From assembly GCF_900156175.1 (NCBI RefSeq), contig NZ_FTMV01000010.1, positions 62,001 to 126,000 of the forward strand: DNA of 64,000 nucleotides, written 5' to 3'. Below are positions 26,980-37,005 of this stretch, in pieces (positions within the stretch are counted from its first letter, which is position 1; every line of letters begins with the position of its first letter). Below the pieces are notes generated by a model. That model saw nothing but the letters and a program-made list of their open reading frames with translations, was not told the origin of the DNA and made no database searches. Origin of the DNA: Janthinobacterium sp. TND4EL3. Its GTDB lineage: Bacteria > Pseudomonadota > Gammaproteobacteria > Burkholderiales > Burkholderiaceae_D. A program made the translations under genes and the position numbers.

Positions 26980-27487
26980 GACGGTAAGCTGGCCGCGACC
27001 TTGCGCTTGCTCGTCATCCATTTTTCAACGCGCAATTCAATTGAGCGCGGCCGGTCTTCCTCGATGGCTGATGCGATCAGCCGTTGTTCGTCGCCGCCCC
27101 GCAAACGGTGGTCCCGTTCGTTCCAGTATGTTGGCCGACGCGCTCCGTCCATCGGGTTCTCGCCGAGACGATATTCCATACCTTTGTCGCGACCGTGCAG
27201 ATGGCCCTGATGACGTCCTGCCTGCGGTCTCAGACGTAGTCTTCGGTATCGGTGGTTAGGATGTTGGGCTAGGGTTGGCGCCTCCCTGGGATAGTTCCTG
27301 GGGGCTGACGCATTGAGTGATGCTTTGGGTTTCTTCGCCGACATTGGCAGGAGGTGTAATTGTGCTTGCCCAGTTCGATGGCGTACTGCTTGGCTTGAGC
27401 GACTGAAGTGAAGGGACATTCCCGGTGGAGGTCGTCGCGATGTTTGATTGAGGCGGTGTAGCGGCTGTGGTGTTCGAGAGTGGCCAT
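26980..27487 (-). pseudogene. Broken tyrosine-recombinase integrase
   Basis: Two fragments of an integrase lie in different frames. The first starts at ATG 27487 with AGGA eight bases upstream and reads like a phage-integrase N-terminal arm domain (RYTASIKHRDDLHRECPFTS..AKQYAIELG). The second, around 27180-27040, reads RLGENPMDGARR...RDHRLRGGDEQRLIASAIEED, the usual junction between the core-binding and catalytic domains. The catalytic Arg, the HxxR box and the Tyr are missing. It points away from the adjacent tRNA-Pro, the normal position for a tRNA-targeting integrase. The product is certainly inactive. Confidence 0.7.
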
Positions 27488-27660
27488 GTTGGGTTTCCTG
27501 TAGATGAAAACCCGTCCAGCGAGGCATGCGCGAAATTTTTAGCCGTTCGTGAACAAAAGCGAAAACATGTTTCGTGGCACAGCTTTGGCACAGATGGTGC
27601 CTGGACTGCACATTGATGAAAAATCGCTACAGCATAGCCCTTTGATTTCTAAGGCGAATC

Positions 27661-27737
27661 TGGTCGGGGTGAGAGGATTCGAACCTCCGGCCTCTGCGTC
27701 CCGAACGCAGCGCTCTACCAGGCTGAGCCACACCCCG
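27661..27737 (-). tRNA. tRNA-Pro (anticodon CGG)
   Basis: A 77-base cloverleaf on the minus strand, with CCA encoded at 27663-27661. The acceptor stem is CGGGGTG paired with CACCCCG, followed by discriminator A. The anticodon stem-loop is CTGCG-TTCGGGA-CGCAG, giving anticodon CGG for codon CCG. The T-arm carries TTCGAAT. Its 3' end appears to have served as an integration site (see the repeat at 21083). Confidence 0.95.
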
Positions 27738-27791
27738 CTTGTCTTCATTACAGCAGATGGCGGGGCCGGTTTCAAGCGGCTGCGTCAAGGT

Positions 27792-29885
27792 CTATTTCTT
27801 TTCCTGTTGCGCCTTCTTGATTTCCGCTTCGCTCACCTTCTTCGCTGGCGCATGCGTCGCCGGTGACGTCGGGTTCTTGCGCGTGGCGTTCGCTTGCGCC
27901 ATGACGGCGGCGCAGTCCGTGTCGGGGGCCTTGTCGATGTTGACCAAAGGGAGCAGGGCGGCCAGCGGGGAGACGACGGTGGCCAGGGCCACGGCGGCGC
28001 CCGCTTTCAGGGCCAGCGGGCCTTTTTGCGGACCCACGTCCGGGTTCTTGAACGTGCCTTTTGCGTACAGCGGCGTGCGCAGGGTGATGATGCGGGCGCC
28101 CTTGGTGCGGGGGCGCACGTCGAGGTCCAGGGTTTCGTTTGCCAGGTTGACGTTGCCCGTGACGTTCACCACGGCCGTGTCCGTATCGAGTACGAAGCGG
28201 CGCACGTCGGCCTGGCCGTTCGTGACGGCGAAATCGCTGGCCAGGCAGTTCAGGTGGACTTGCTTGTCGCCAAAGATCTTCACGAAGACGGCGTTGGCCA
28301 GGTTCAGCCCCGCCAGTTCCAGCATGAACTGGCTGACGGACCCTTCGCTGACGGTGGCGGCCAGCTCGCCATTCGCGCTGGCCAGCATGGCGGAAACGGA
28401 GTTGCCGTGACCCGTCAGCGCCGCGTCGCCATACACTTCGCCGAAGCTCGCCTGCATCGATTGCAGCTTGGGAAACAGTTCGCGTATCTTGAGGTGGCGC
28501 GCCGCCACCTTCGCTTGCGCCGCGATGGTCTTTTGGCGGCCGTCAAGCGTGATGTTCGAGGTAATGTCGCCGTCGGCCATGCCGAAGTTGAGCGGCGTCA
28601 AACTCAGTACCTTGTCTTTCATGTGGATGTTGGCGACGATATCGTTGAGCGGGATATCGTGCGTGCGCACGAGTTTCTTGCCGGTAAATTTCACGTCGGC
28701 GTCGAGCGCATCCCATTTTGCCGTGTTGAACTGTTCCACGGGCAAGGCTTTATTGTCGGGCTGCACGGGTGCCTTGCCGCGCGCCTGTTTTTGCGCATTG
28801 CTGTCGGCGCCGATGGTGGGGCCCAGGTCTTCCAGGCGCAATTGCTGGGACGTCACTTCGCCGCGCAGCAGGGGACGGGGGGCGCGCGGTAAGTATTGCA
28901 GGGTGCCGGTCAGGTCGCTCTGGCCCACCGTGCCCTTGAAATTCTGATAAGTCCAGTTCCAGCTGCTGCCATCCTTCTTGCCCAGCAAGCGGCCCCTGGT
29001 GGCGTAGTCCGGCGTTTCCGGCAGCAGCACGCCCGTTAGCGGATACAGGTCGGCCATGCTGGCGCCGGCCAGACTCAGCTGCAAGTCGATGCCGGACAGC
29101 GAACGCGGATCCGTCAGGGTGCCATCGATGCTGGCCTTGTTCTTGCCCAGCACGGCGTGCGCCTGGACAGGATAGACAGTGTTGTTATCGGTCAATGACA
29201 ACACGGCGCCCGCCTTGCCGCCGCCCGTCACGGGCGCCTTGCGGTAGCTGCCGCCGAGGGTAAATTCGATGCCGTATTTTTGCATAGGGGCATGGCCTTG
29301 CCCATCGCCCGGCGTGGCATCGGGTGCCGTCGAACTGACCTTGGCTTGTACGTCGAGGGCGATGCCCTCGTCCAGGTAGCGGATGGCGCCGTCGGCGAAG
29401 GCCATGCGCTGGATGTCCACTTCCCAGGCCGACGGGCCATTGTCCTTCAAGGTCCAGCTGTTGCTGCCATCGGCGCGCCGCTGCAGGGCGATCTGCGGCG
29501 CGTCCAGCGCCAGGTCCGTCAGCACCAGCCTGTGCTCCAGCAAGGCCAGCGGGTGGAGGGCCACGTCGATGCGCCTGGCGCTGGCCAGTTGCGGGCCGGC
29601 CGTGGCCCAGTCCGGGTTGCTCATGCGCACGTCCTGGGCGCTGATGACAGGGCGCGGCACGTAGCGGCGCCAGCCCGGCTCCGTCTTGAGGCCCTGCTTC
29701 CATGCCACCTGCAGGTCGCCGCCGATGACGAAGCTGCGGCCCGTGCTGTCCGACACCTTCTCGTTGATGTAGGGGCGGGCGCGGTTCCAGTCGAAGGTCA
29801 GCACGAGGATGACGAGGAGGGCGATCAGGGCCAGCAGGGCGGCCAGGCTCCAGCCGAGAATTTTCAGGGGTGTCGAGCGTCTCAT
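27792..29885 (-). CDS. AsmA-family envelope protein
   Basis: A 697-residue protein with one N-terminal membrane helix (about residues 9-31) and a large periplasmic beta-rich body. The opening (FDWNRARPYINEKVSDSTGRSFVIGGDL) and the late segment with DLDVRPRTKGARI and LRTPLYAKGTFKNP are characteristic of AsmA-like proteins, now seen as bridge-type lipid transporters between the membranes. The C-terminus is Lys-rich. It is a single gene, divergent from arsR and just downstream of the tRNA-Pro promoter side. Confidence 0.88.
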   Translation of the reverse strand: MRRSTPLKILGWSLAALLALIALLVILVLTFDWNRARPYINEKVSDSTGRSFVIGGDLQVAWKQGLKTEPGWRRYVPRPVISAQDVRMSNPDWATAGPQLASARRIDVALHPLALLEHRLVLTDLALDAPQIALQRRADGSNSWTLKDNGPSAWEVDIQRMAFADGAIRYLDEGIALDVQAKVSSTAPDATPGDGQGHAPMQKYGIEFTLGGSYRKAPVTGGGKAGAVLSLTDNNTVYPVQAHAVLGKNKASIDGTLTDPRSLSGIDLQLSLAGASMADLYPLTGVLLPETPDYATRGRLLGKKDGSSWNWTYQNFKGTVGQSDLTGTLQYLPRAPRPLLRGEVTSQQLRLEDLGPTIGADSNAQKQARGKAPVQPDNKALPVEQFNTAKWDALDADVKFTGKKLVRTHDIPLNDIVANIHMKDKVLSLTPLNFGMADGDITSNITLDGRQKTIAAQAKVAARHLKIRELFPKLQSMQASFGEVYGDAALTGHGNSVSAMLASANGELAATVSEGSVSQFMLELAGLNLANAVFVKIFGDKQVHLNCLASDFAVTNGQADVRRFVLDTDTAVVNVTGNVNLANETLDLDVRPRTKGARIITLRTPLYAKGTFKNPDVGPQKGPLALKAGAAVALATVVSPLAALLPLVNIDKAPDTDCAAVMAQANATRKNPTSPATHAPAKKVSEAEIKKAQQEKK

Positions 29886-29984
29886 GGGAATGCCAATCGC
29901 AGTGATTTTTCCTTAAGGTAGACCGATTGTTCATATCGGTCGGTGCGCTGGGTTACGCACGCAGCGCGATTGCTGGCATTGATT

Positions 29985-30012
29985 CCATAATTCGATTATT
30001 ATTGAAGTATGG
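29985..30012. promoter_or_regulatory. Candidate ArsR operator overlapping the arsR start codon
   Basis: CCATAATTC (29985-29993) and GAAGTATGG (30004-30012) form a nine-base inverted repeat with one mismatch and a ten-base AT-rich centre. The right arm contains the arsR ATG. A bound ArsR dimer here would block its own translation start region and the promoter; this is inferred from position and symmetry. Confidence 0.5.
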
Positions 30013-30380
30013 AAAACGAAAATACAATCGCAACGCAAGCCGGGCCGCTGACGAGCACGGCCGCCATCGCCGCCCTGGCCGCGCTGGCGCAGGAATCGCG
30101 GCTGGCCGTGTTCCGCCTGCTCGTGCAGACGGGTCCGGACGGCATGGCGGCGACAAAAATCGCCGAAGCGCTGGCGATCGCACCGTCGTCCCTGTCGTTT
30201 CACCTGAAAGAACTGGCGCACGCCAATCTGGTGACGGCAAGCAAGGCGGGGCGCTCCATCATCTATGCGGCCAACTATGCGGGCATGAACGGCTTGCTGG
30301 CCTTTTTAACCGAAAACTGCTGCGCGGGCTCGCCTTGCTGCGTCAGCGCGCCACATTTACCGAAGGACAGTACGACATGA
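30009..30380 (+). CDS. arsR: ArsR-family metalloregulator
   Basis: A 123-residue winged-helix repressor. The recognition region KIAEALAIAPSSLSFHLKELAHANLV is typical of ArsR. The usual As(III) site CxxC in the DNA-binding helix is missing; instead the C-terminus carries a Cys cluster, CCAGSPCC (near residues 103-110), as in ArsR types that bind As(III) with C-terminal or relocated cysteines. Its stop overlaps the arsC start (ATGA). It is the first gene of an arsRCH operon. Confidence 0.88.
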   Translation: MENENTIATQAGPLTSTAAIAALAALAQESRLAVFRLLVQTGPDGMAATKIAEALAIAPSSLSFHLKELAHANLVTASKAGRSIIYAANYAGMNGLLAFLTENCCAGSPCCVSAPHLPKDSTT

Positions 30381-30799
30381 CGATCACGATCTATCACAAC
30401 ACGGCCTGCGGCACCTCGCGCAATACCCTGGCCCTGATCCGCAACACGGGTGTCGAGCCCGTCATCATCGATTACGTGAAGCATCCGCCTTCGCGCGAGG
30501 AACTGGTCGACCTGATCGAGCGCGCGGGCCTGTCCGTGCGCGCCGTCATGCGCGACAAGGGCGCCCTGTACGACGAACTGGGCCTGGCCAATCCTCAGCT
30601 GAGCGACGCGGCCCTGCTCGATGCCATGCAAGCCCATCCTATTTTGATCAACCGCCCCATCGTCGTCACGGAACTGGGCGTGCGCCTGTGCCGGCCGTCG
30701 GAAAAAGTGCTGGAAATCCTGCCGCTGCCCCAGCAAGGCGCGTTTGCCAAGGAAGACGGCCAGGCCGTGGTGGGCGCCGACGGCAAGCCGGTGGCTTGA
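30377..30799 (+). CDS. arsC: Glutaredoxin-coupled arsenate reductase
   Basis: A 140-residue ArsC of the Escherichia coli plasmid R773 type. The catalytic Cys11 is in [10 protein letters not shown], and the anion-binding Arg residues follow in RDKG, NRPIV and RLCRP. It reduces As(V) to As(III) using glutathione and glutaredoxin. The ATG at 30377 overlaps the arsR stop. arsH follows one base after its stop. Confidence 0.93.
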   Translation: MTITIYHNTACGTSRNTLALIRNTGVEPVIIDYVKHPPSREELVDLIERAGLSVRAVMRDKGALYDELGLANPQLSDAALLDAMQAHPILINRPIVVTELGVRLCRPSEKVLEILPLPQQGAFAKEDGQAVVGADGKPVA

Positions 30800-30800
30800 A

Positions 30801-31526
30801 ATGGACGATTTGCCCAACATCAGCGCCGCGCACATCGACGTGCCCAGCCTGGATAAATTGGCGCCGGTCAACGTTTCCACGCATGCGCCGCGCATTTTGC
30901 TGCTGTATGGTTCCCTGCGCGAGCGCTCGTACAGCAAACTGCTGACCCTGGAAGCGGAACGCATCCTGCGCCATTTCGGCGCCGACACGCGCGTGTTCGA
31001 CCCGCATGGCTTGCCCATGGTCGACAGCGTGTCGCCCGAGCATCCGAAAGTGCAGGAGTTGCGCGCATTGTCGCTGTGGTCGGAAGGGCAAGTCTGGTGC
31101 AGCCCCGAGCGGCATGGCGCCGTCACGGGCGTCTTTAAATCGCAGATCGACTGGCTGCCGCTGGAAACGGGCAGCGTGCGCCCCACGCAGGGACGAACTC
31201 TTGCTGTGATGCAAGTGTCGGGTGGCTCGCAATCGTTCAATGCCGTCAACGGCTTGCGCGTGCTGGGACGCTGGATGCGCATGGTCACCATTCCGAACCA
31301 GTCCTCGGTGGCCAAGGCGTACCAGGAATTCGACGATGACGGCCGCATGAAGCCGTCGCCGTATTACGAGCGCCTGGTCGACGTGATGGAGGAGCTGTAC
31401 AAATTTACCTTGCTCGTGCGCGACCGCCGCGACTACCTGGGCAGCCGCTACAGCGAACGGCTGGAAGCGGCGCCGGCCATCGTGCAGGAATTGGCGGGCG
31501 CGGCCATGGAGCATGAAAACAAGTAA
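30801..31526 (+). CDS. arsH: ArsH NADPH:FMN oxidoreductase
   Basis: A 241-residue flavodoxin-fold protein. The FMN phosphate loop [12 protein letters not shown] and the central [21 protein letters not shown] are hallmarks of ArsH, which oxidises trivalent organoarsenicals and gives resistance to methyl-As(III). It is translated one base after arsC and ends just before a strong terminator. The operon has no arsB or acr3 efflux gene, so As(III) made by ArsC must leave by a pump encoded elsewhere. Confidence 0.92.
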   Translation: MDDLPNISAAHIDVPSLDKLAPVNVSTHAPRILLLYGSLRERSYSKLLTLEAERILRHFGADTRVFDPHGLPMVDSVSPEHPKVQELRALSLWSEGQVWCSPERHGAVTGVFKSQIDWLPLETGSVRPTQGRTLAVMQVSGGSQSFNAVNGLRVLGRWMRMVTIPNQSSVAKAYQEFDDDGRMKPSPYYERLVDVMEELYKFTLLVRDRRDYLGSRYSERLEAAPAIVQELAGAAMEHENK

Positions 31527-31537
31527 GGACGCAATAG

Positions 31538-31564
31538 AAAAACGGCGCCAATGGCGCCGTTTTT
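31538..31564. terminator. Bidirectional terminator between arsH and ispB
   Basis: ACGGCGCC and GGCGCCGT form a perfect stem with a three-base loop, flanked by A5 and T5. It can end both the converging ars and ispB transcripts. Confidence 0.85.
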
Positions 31565-31586
31565 GATTGATGTTGATCAAACGCGA

Positions 31587-32576
31587 TCAGTGATTGCGGT
31601 CCACGGCAAACGAGCACAGTTGCAGCATGGATTGCTTGTAGACGCTGTCGGGCCAGCCGGCGATGGCATCGGCGGCACGCTGGCCGGCGATTTCCGCCTG
31701 CTTGCGCGTGTAGGCGAGGGCGCCGCTGCTGGTGATGGCCGTCAGGACGGCGTCGAAATGCTGTTCGTCGCCTTGCTCGATGCAGCTGCGCACCAGTTCG
31801 CGCTGTTCCGGCGTGCCGTTTTCCATCAGCCAGATCAGCGGCATCGTCGGCTTGCCTTCGCGCAAGTCGTCGCCTACGTTCTTGCCGATTTCGGCGGCGT
31901 CGCCAGCATAGTCGAGCACATCGTCGATCAGCTGGAAGGCCGTGCCCAGCGAGCGGCCGTATTCGGCGGCCGCTTCGATGTCGTCTTCGCTGGCGCCGGC
32001 AATCAGGGCGCCCAGTTGCGCCGACGCTTCGAACAGCTTGGCTGTCTTCGAGCGGATGACGTTCAGGTAGCTGTCCTGCGTCACGTCCGGATCGTGCATG
32101 TTCAGCAACTGCAGCACTTCGCCTTCGGCGATCACGTTGGTGGCGTCGGAGAGGATTTGCATGACGCGCATATTGTTCAGCGACACCATCAGCTGGAACG
32201 AGCGCGAGTGCAGGAAGTCGCCCACCAGCACGGAGGCGGCATTGCCGAACAGGGCGTTGGCCGTCTGGCGTCCGCGGCGCATCGACGATTCATCAACGAC
32301 GTCGTCGTGCAGCAGGGTGGCGGTATGAATGAATTCAACCACGGCCGCCAGTTCATGGTGCGCCGTGCCGCGATAGGCGTGGGCGTTGGCCACCAGCAAG
32401 ATCAGCACGGGGCGGATGCGTTTGCCTCCTGCGCTGATGATGTATTCGGCGATCTGGTTGATCAGAATCACATCGGAATGCAGTTTTTGGCGGATCACCG
32501 TGTTGACTGCGTCCATATCGGCGGCAATCGTTTGCACGATGGTGTTTTGGTTAACGTGTTTGTTAGCGTCAGACAA
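31587..32576 (-). CDS. ispB: Octaprenyl (polyprenyl) diphosphate synthase
   Basis: A trans-prenyltransferase of about 329 residues that makes the ubiquinone side chain. The first Asp-rich motif is LLHDDVVDESSMRRGR and the second LIDDVLDYAGD; GGKRIRP is the N-terminal substrate loop. I place the start at a TTG (32576) with CAGG seven bases upstream, giving the family's usual N-terminal length (LSDANKH...); an internal ATG at 32516 would be shorter than usual. It diverges from rplU, an arrangement widespread in proteobacteria. Confidence 0.88.
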   Translation of the reverse strand: MSDANKHVNQNTIVQTIAADMDAVNTVIRQKLHSDVILINQIAEYIISAGGKRIRPVLILLVANAHAYRGTAHHELAAVVEFIHTATLLHDDVVDESSMRRGRQTANALFGNAASVLVGDFLHSRSFQLMVSLNNMRVMQILSDATNVIAEGEVLQLLNMHDPDVTQDSYLNVIRSKTAKLFEASAQLGALIAGASEDDIEAAAEYGRSLGTAFQLIDDVLDYAGDAAEIGKNVGDDLREGKPTMPLIWLMENGTPEQRELVRSCIEQGDEQHFDAVLTAITSSGALAYTRKQAEIAGQRAADAIAGWPDSVYKQSMLQLCSFAVDRNH

Positions 32577-32770
32577 GGCGAACCTGCAATAGATTGTGGG
32601 TGCCGCGATTATACGACATGGCTTGCGCGTGCGTGACGTTTGCCTATGACTGTAGGGTAATTGATTGATCTTGTTGGCACTGCCGCGCGCTTTGCTGTCC
32701 GCCTTGCGCAAGCCTGACATCGTGTCCAGGTTGTCGACATACCACGATCGCCAAGCTTTGTGAATACTTT

Positions 32771-32799
32771 TTGACGCAATTTCTCAGTCCGTGTATAAT
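32771..32799 (+). promoter_or_regulatory. Strong sigma-70 promoter of rplU-rpmA
   Basis: TTGACG (32771-32776) and a perfect TATAAT (32794-32799) are separated by the ideal 17 bases. The transcript would start about 32806, leaving a leader of roughly 75 bases before rplU. The remaining ispB-rplU interval holds nothing else that I can identify. Confidence 0.85.
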
Positions 32800-32880
32800 C
32801 GCTGGTTCCCCCTGTTGTGTACGGCTTGCTTTGCGTGACAGTGGGACAAATTCTTTCAACATTTGATGAGGTTTCAAATC

Positions 32881-33192
32881 ATGTACGCGGTCATAAAAAC
32901 CGGTGGCAAACAATACAAAGTTGTCGCTGGCGAAAAACTTAAAGTAGAACAGATACCGGCAGACATTGGTTCCGAAATCACCATCGATCAAGTTCTCGCA
33001 GTAGGCGCGGGCGACACCATTAAATTTGGTGCGCCATTGGTCGAAGGTGCAACGGTACTGGTTACGGTTGTGGCGCATGGTCGCCATGATAAGGTCAAAA
33101 TTTTCAAGATGCGTCGTCGTAAGCACTACCAGAAGCATCAAGGCCATCGCCAGAATTTTACCGAAATCCAAATCGTTTCGATCAACGGCTAA
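32881..33192 (+). CDS. rplU: 50S ribosomal protein L21
   Basis: A 103-residue protein beginning [14 protein letters not shown], the invariant start of bacterial L21, and ending in the basic RNA-binding segment [16 protein letters not shown]. The start is ATG 32881; an upstream ATG at 32863 would add six residues absent from the family. It is followed by rpmA and obgE in the conserved order. Confidence 0.98.
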   Translation: MYAVIKTGGKQYKVVAGEKLKVEQIPADIGSEITIDQVLAVGAGDTIKFGAPLVEGATVLVTVVAHGRHDKVKIFKMRRRKHYQKHQGHRQNFTEIQIVSING

Positions 33193-33232
33193 TCGCCGCT
33201 GTTTGAATTAATCAGCTATCAAGGAGTCTTAA

Positions 33233-33505
33233 ATGGCACATAAAAAAGGCGGCGGCACAACGCGAAACGGCCGTGATTCAGAATCAAAGCGTCTGGGCGT
33301 TAAAGTCTACGGCGGCCAAGCTATCAATGCTGGCGGCATCATCATTCGTCAACGCGGCACCCCAGTGCGCGCCGGCGAAGGCGTAGGCATGGGCAAGGAC
33401 CACACTCTGTTCGCGTTGATCGCTGGCAAAGTGAAGTTCGTTGTCAAAGGTGCCGGCTCGAAGCAATTCGTGACCGTTGTACCAAACGAAGCAGTACCAG
33501 CGTAA
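33233..33505 (+). CDS. rpmA: 50S ribosomal protein L27
   Basis: A 90-residue protein beginning [24 protein letters not shown], the universal L27 N-terminus that reaches the peptidyl-transferase centre. Normal length. AAGGAG lies eight bases upstream. A terminator follows at 33571. Confidence 0.98.
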   Translation: MAHKKGGGTTRNGRDSESKRLGVKVYGGQAINAGGIIIRQRGTPVRAGEGVGMGKDHTLFALIAGKVKFVVKGAGSKQFVTVVPNEAVPA

Positions 33506-33570
33506 TTCATTCGCGGAGCGCCAGTTCGCTCCGCCATGATCGCATGATGTAAGGCGCAAGCCTTCAATCG

Positions 33571-33599
33571 AAAGGCTCTGCCCAAGGTAGAGCCTTTTT
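33571..33599 (+). terminator. Terminator after rpmA
   Basis: AAAGGCTCT and AGAGCCTTT form a nine-base stem with a short loop, followed by T residues. It probably reduces read-through into obgE, which starts 20 bases later. Confidence 0.75.
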
Positions 33600-33601
33600 A
33601 G

Positions 33602-34729
<1,128 letters not shown>

Positions 34730-34742
34730 GAGCCTTACCCTG

Positions 34743-35153
34743 ATGACGGTACAGGCGATCGCTGTCGCGCCCGCGCGCAAGCAAGCGTGGCAGCGCCGTG
34801 TATTGCATCTGATCGCGTATGCTTACGGGCTGAGCGTGATCGCCTGCCTGCTGTTCGCCGACGAGATGGCGGCCGGCATGGGCATCTTTCTCAATGGCGT
34901 CAACGGCTACAGCCAGTTCTACGCTTCCCATGTCGGTGTCTGGGGCGCTACCGCGCTGCTGGCGCTGTTCGCGGCACGGCCGGGCGAACCGCCCATCCTC
35001 GGCGATATCACTGCAATGTTGGTCCTGGCGCAGCCCGCTGGCCGTCTGTTCGCGGCCATCAGCTTCGGCTTGCCCCAGGGTTTTGTGTTGTTCACGTGCG
35101 CAATCGAGCTGCTGGCGGGGCTGGCCTTGCTGCTGCTGCGTCCTGCGCGCTGA
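34743..35153 (+). CDS. Small integral-membrane protein of unknown function
   Basis: A 136-residue protein with four hydrophobic segments after a basic N-terminus (near residues 22-38, 58-75, 85-103 and 108-132). I chose ATG 34743, 13 bases after the obgE stop; the frame extends upstream into obgE. No family recognised with confidence, though size and topology resemble DUF4345-type proteins. It lies between obgE and proB on the same strand and may share their transcript. Confidence 0.65.
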   Translation: MTVQAIAVAPARKQAWQRRVLHLIAYAYGLSVIACLLFADEMAAGMGIFLNGVNGYSQFYASHVGVWGATALLALFAARPGEPPILGDITAMLVLAQPAGRLFAAISFGLPQGFVLFTCAIELLAGLALLLLRPAR

Positions 35154-35180
35154 CGTCTATTAAGTGAAGAGCGCCGCCCC

Positions 35181-36299
35181 ATGGATTCCGTGATTCAAAA
35201 AGCTACCCGCATCATCATCAAAGTCGGCTCCTCGCTGGTCACCAATGACGGCCGGGGGCTCGACCATGCCGCCATCGCCCGCTGGGCCGCGCAGATTGCC
35301 GGCTTGCGCGCCCTGGGCAAGGAAGTCGTGCTGGTCAGTTCCGGCGCCATTGCCGAAGGCATGCTGCGCCTCGGTTTCGAGCAGCGCCCCACCGATATCC
35401 ACGAATTGCAGGCGTGCGCGGCCGTCGGCCAGATGGGCCTGGCGCAAATCTATGAAAGCAGCTTCCGCGCCCACAGCCTCGGCACGGCGCAGGTGCTGCT
35501 CACGCACGCCGACCTGGCCGACCGCGAGCGCTACCTGAACGCCCGCTCTACGCTGACGACCCTGCTGCGCCTGGGCGTGGTACCCATCATCAATGAAAAC
35601 GACACCGTCGTCACCGATGAAATCAAGTTCGGCGACAACGACACCCTGGGCGCCCTGGTGGCCAACCTGATCGAGGCCGATGCGCTGGTCATCCTGACGG
35701 ACCAGCACGGCCTGTTTTCGGCCGATCCGCGCAAGGACCCGAATGCCTATCTGATCGCGCAAGGCGTGGCCGGCGACCCGGCCCTGGAAGCGATGGCTGG
35801 CGGCGCCGGTTCCAGCCTGGGCCGTGGCGGCATGCTGACGAAAATCCTCGCCGCCAAGCGCGCCGCCAAGTCGGGTGCCCACACCATCATCGCCTGGGGC
35901 CGCGACAGCGACGTGCTCAGCCGACTCGCCAAAGGCGAAGCGATCGGCACGCAGTTGCTGGCACAAACGGGGCAATTAACGGCACGTAAGCAGTGGATGG
36001 CCGATCATCTGCACACGGCCGGCGCCGTCGTGCTCGACGCGGGTGCCGTGCAAAAGCTGCGCCAGGAGGGCAAGTCCCTGCTGCCGATCGGCGTGACGGG
36101 CGTGCAGGGCGAATTCGGCCGTGGTGCCGTCATCACCTGCGTCGATGCGGATGGCGTCCCCGTGGCGCGCGGCCTGTCCAACTACACGAGCGGTGAAGCG
36201 CGCCGCATCATGCGCAAGCCTTCCACCGAGATCGAATCGATTCTCGGCTACATGGAAGGCCACGAGCTGATTCATCGCGACAATATGGTCTTGCTGTAA
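35181..36299 (+). CDS. proB: Glutamate 5-kinase
   Basis: A 372-residue enzyme that phosphorylates glutamate in the first step of proline synthesis. The amino-acid kinase domain (about 1-255) shows [25 protein letters not shown] and [11 protein letters not shown]-terminal PUA domain (about 280-365) is present, as in full-length ProB. The gene is usually next to obgE in betaproteobacteria. A strong terminator follows. ProA is not in the window. Confidence 0.96.
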   Translation: MDSVIQKATRIIIKVGSSLVTNDGRGLDHAAIARWAAQIAGLRALGKEVVLVSSGAIAEGMLRLGFEQRPTDIHELQACAAVGQMGLAQIYESSFRAHSLGTAQVLLTHADLADRERYLNARSTLTTLLRLGVVPIINENDTVVTDEIKFGDNDTLGALVANLIEADALVILTDQHGLFSADPRKDPNAYLIAQGVAGDPALEAMAGGAGSSLGRGGMLTKILAAKRAAKSGAHTIIAWGRDSDVLSRLAKGEAIGTQLLAQTGQLTARKQWMADHLHTAGAVVLDAGAVQKLRQEGKSLLPIGVTGVQGEFGRGAVITCVDADGVPVARGLSNYTSGEARRIMRKPSTEIESILGYMEGHELIHRDNMVLL

Positions 36300-36326
36300 A
36301 TGCTTGCTTGCAGGCAGTAGAATGTC

Positions 36327-36354
36327 AAAACGGCCCCTGCGGGCCGTTTTTTTT
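36327..36354. terminator. Terminator between proB and nth
   Basis: ACGGCCC-ctgc-GGGCCGT with eight T residues after it on the plus strand. It ends the proB transcript; the flanking A residues may let it also end nth on the minus strand. Confidence 0.88.
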
Positions 36355-36357
36355 GCT

Positions 36358-37005
36358 TTACACCACGGCCGGCATCGGCGACTTGTCCTTGTAGTCGCAC
36401 AGGTCGGCGATCATGCAGTTCCAGCATTGCGGCTTGCGCGCCGTGCACGTGTAGCGGCCGTGCAGGATCAGCCAGTGGTGGGCGTCGTGCAGGAATTCCT
36501 TGGGCACGAATTTGAGCAGTTTTTGCTCGACGATATCGACATTCTTGCCCGGCGCGATGCCCGTGCGGTTCGAGACGCGGAAGATGTGCGTGTCGACCGC
36601 CATCGTCGGTTCGCCGAACGCCGTGTTCATGACCACATTCGCCGTCTTGCGGCCCACGCCGGGCAAGGCTTCCAGCGAGGCGCGGTCGCGCGGCACTTCG
36701 CCGCCGTGCTGCTCGAGCAGGATCTGGCAGGTGGCGATGACGTTCTTGGCCTTGGTGCGGAACAGGCCGATGGTGCGGATGTAGCTGGCCAGTTCATCGA
36801 CGCCCAGCGCCAGTATCTGGGCCGGCGTATTGGCGACCGGATACAGCAGGCGCGTGGCCTTGTTGACGGATACGTCCGTTGCCTGCGCCGACAGCAGCAC
36901 GGCGATCAGCAGCTCGAACGGCGTCGTGTATTCGAGTTCCGTTTTCGGCGACGGGTTGGCGGCGCGGAAGCGCTTAAAGATTTCCAGGCGTTTGGCGGCG
37001 TTCAT
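36358..37005 (-). CDS. nth: Endonuclease III
   Basis: A 215-residue base-excision DNA glycosylase/AP lyase for oxidised pyrimidines. The helix-hairpin-helix [12 protein letters not shown] holds the catalytic Lys, and VDTHIFRV the catalytic Asp. The C-terminal [4Fe-4S] pattern C-x6-C-x2-C-x5-C is intact ([17 protein letters not shown]). Its start overlaps the rsxB stop by four bases, a pairing common in proteobacteria. Confidence 0.97.
   Translation of the reverse strand: MNAAKRLEIFKRFRAANPSPKTELEYTTPFELLIAVLLSAQATDVSVNKATRLLYPVANTPAQILALGVDELASYIRTIGLFRTKAKNVIATCQILLEQHGGEVPRDRASLEALPGVGRKTANVVMNTAFGEPTMAVDTHIFRVSNRTGIAPGKNVDIVEQKLLKFVPKEFLHDAHHWLILHGRYTCTARKPQCWNCMIADLCDYKDKSPMPAVV

Noticed and set aside
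26592-26987. 131-codon plus-strand frame in the island
   Set aside because: It runs through the terminator hairpin at 26893-26920, has no ribosome-binding site and no recognisable domain. It may be a relic, but I cannot support it as a gene.
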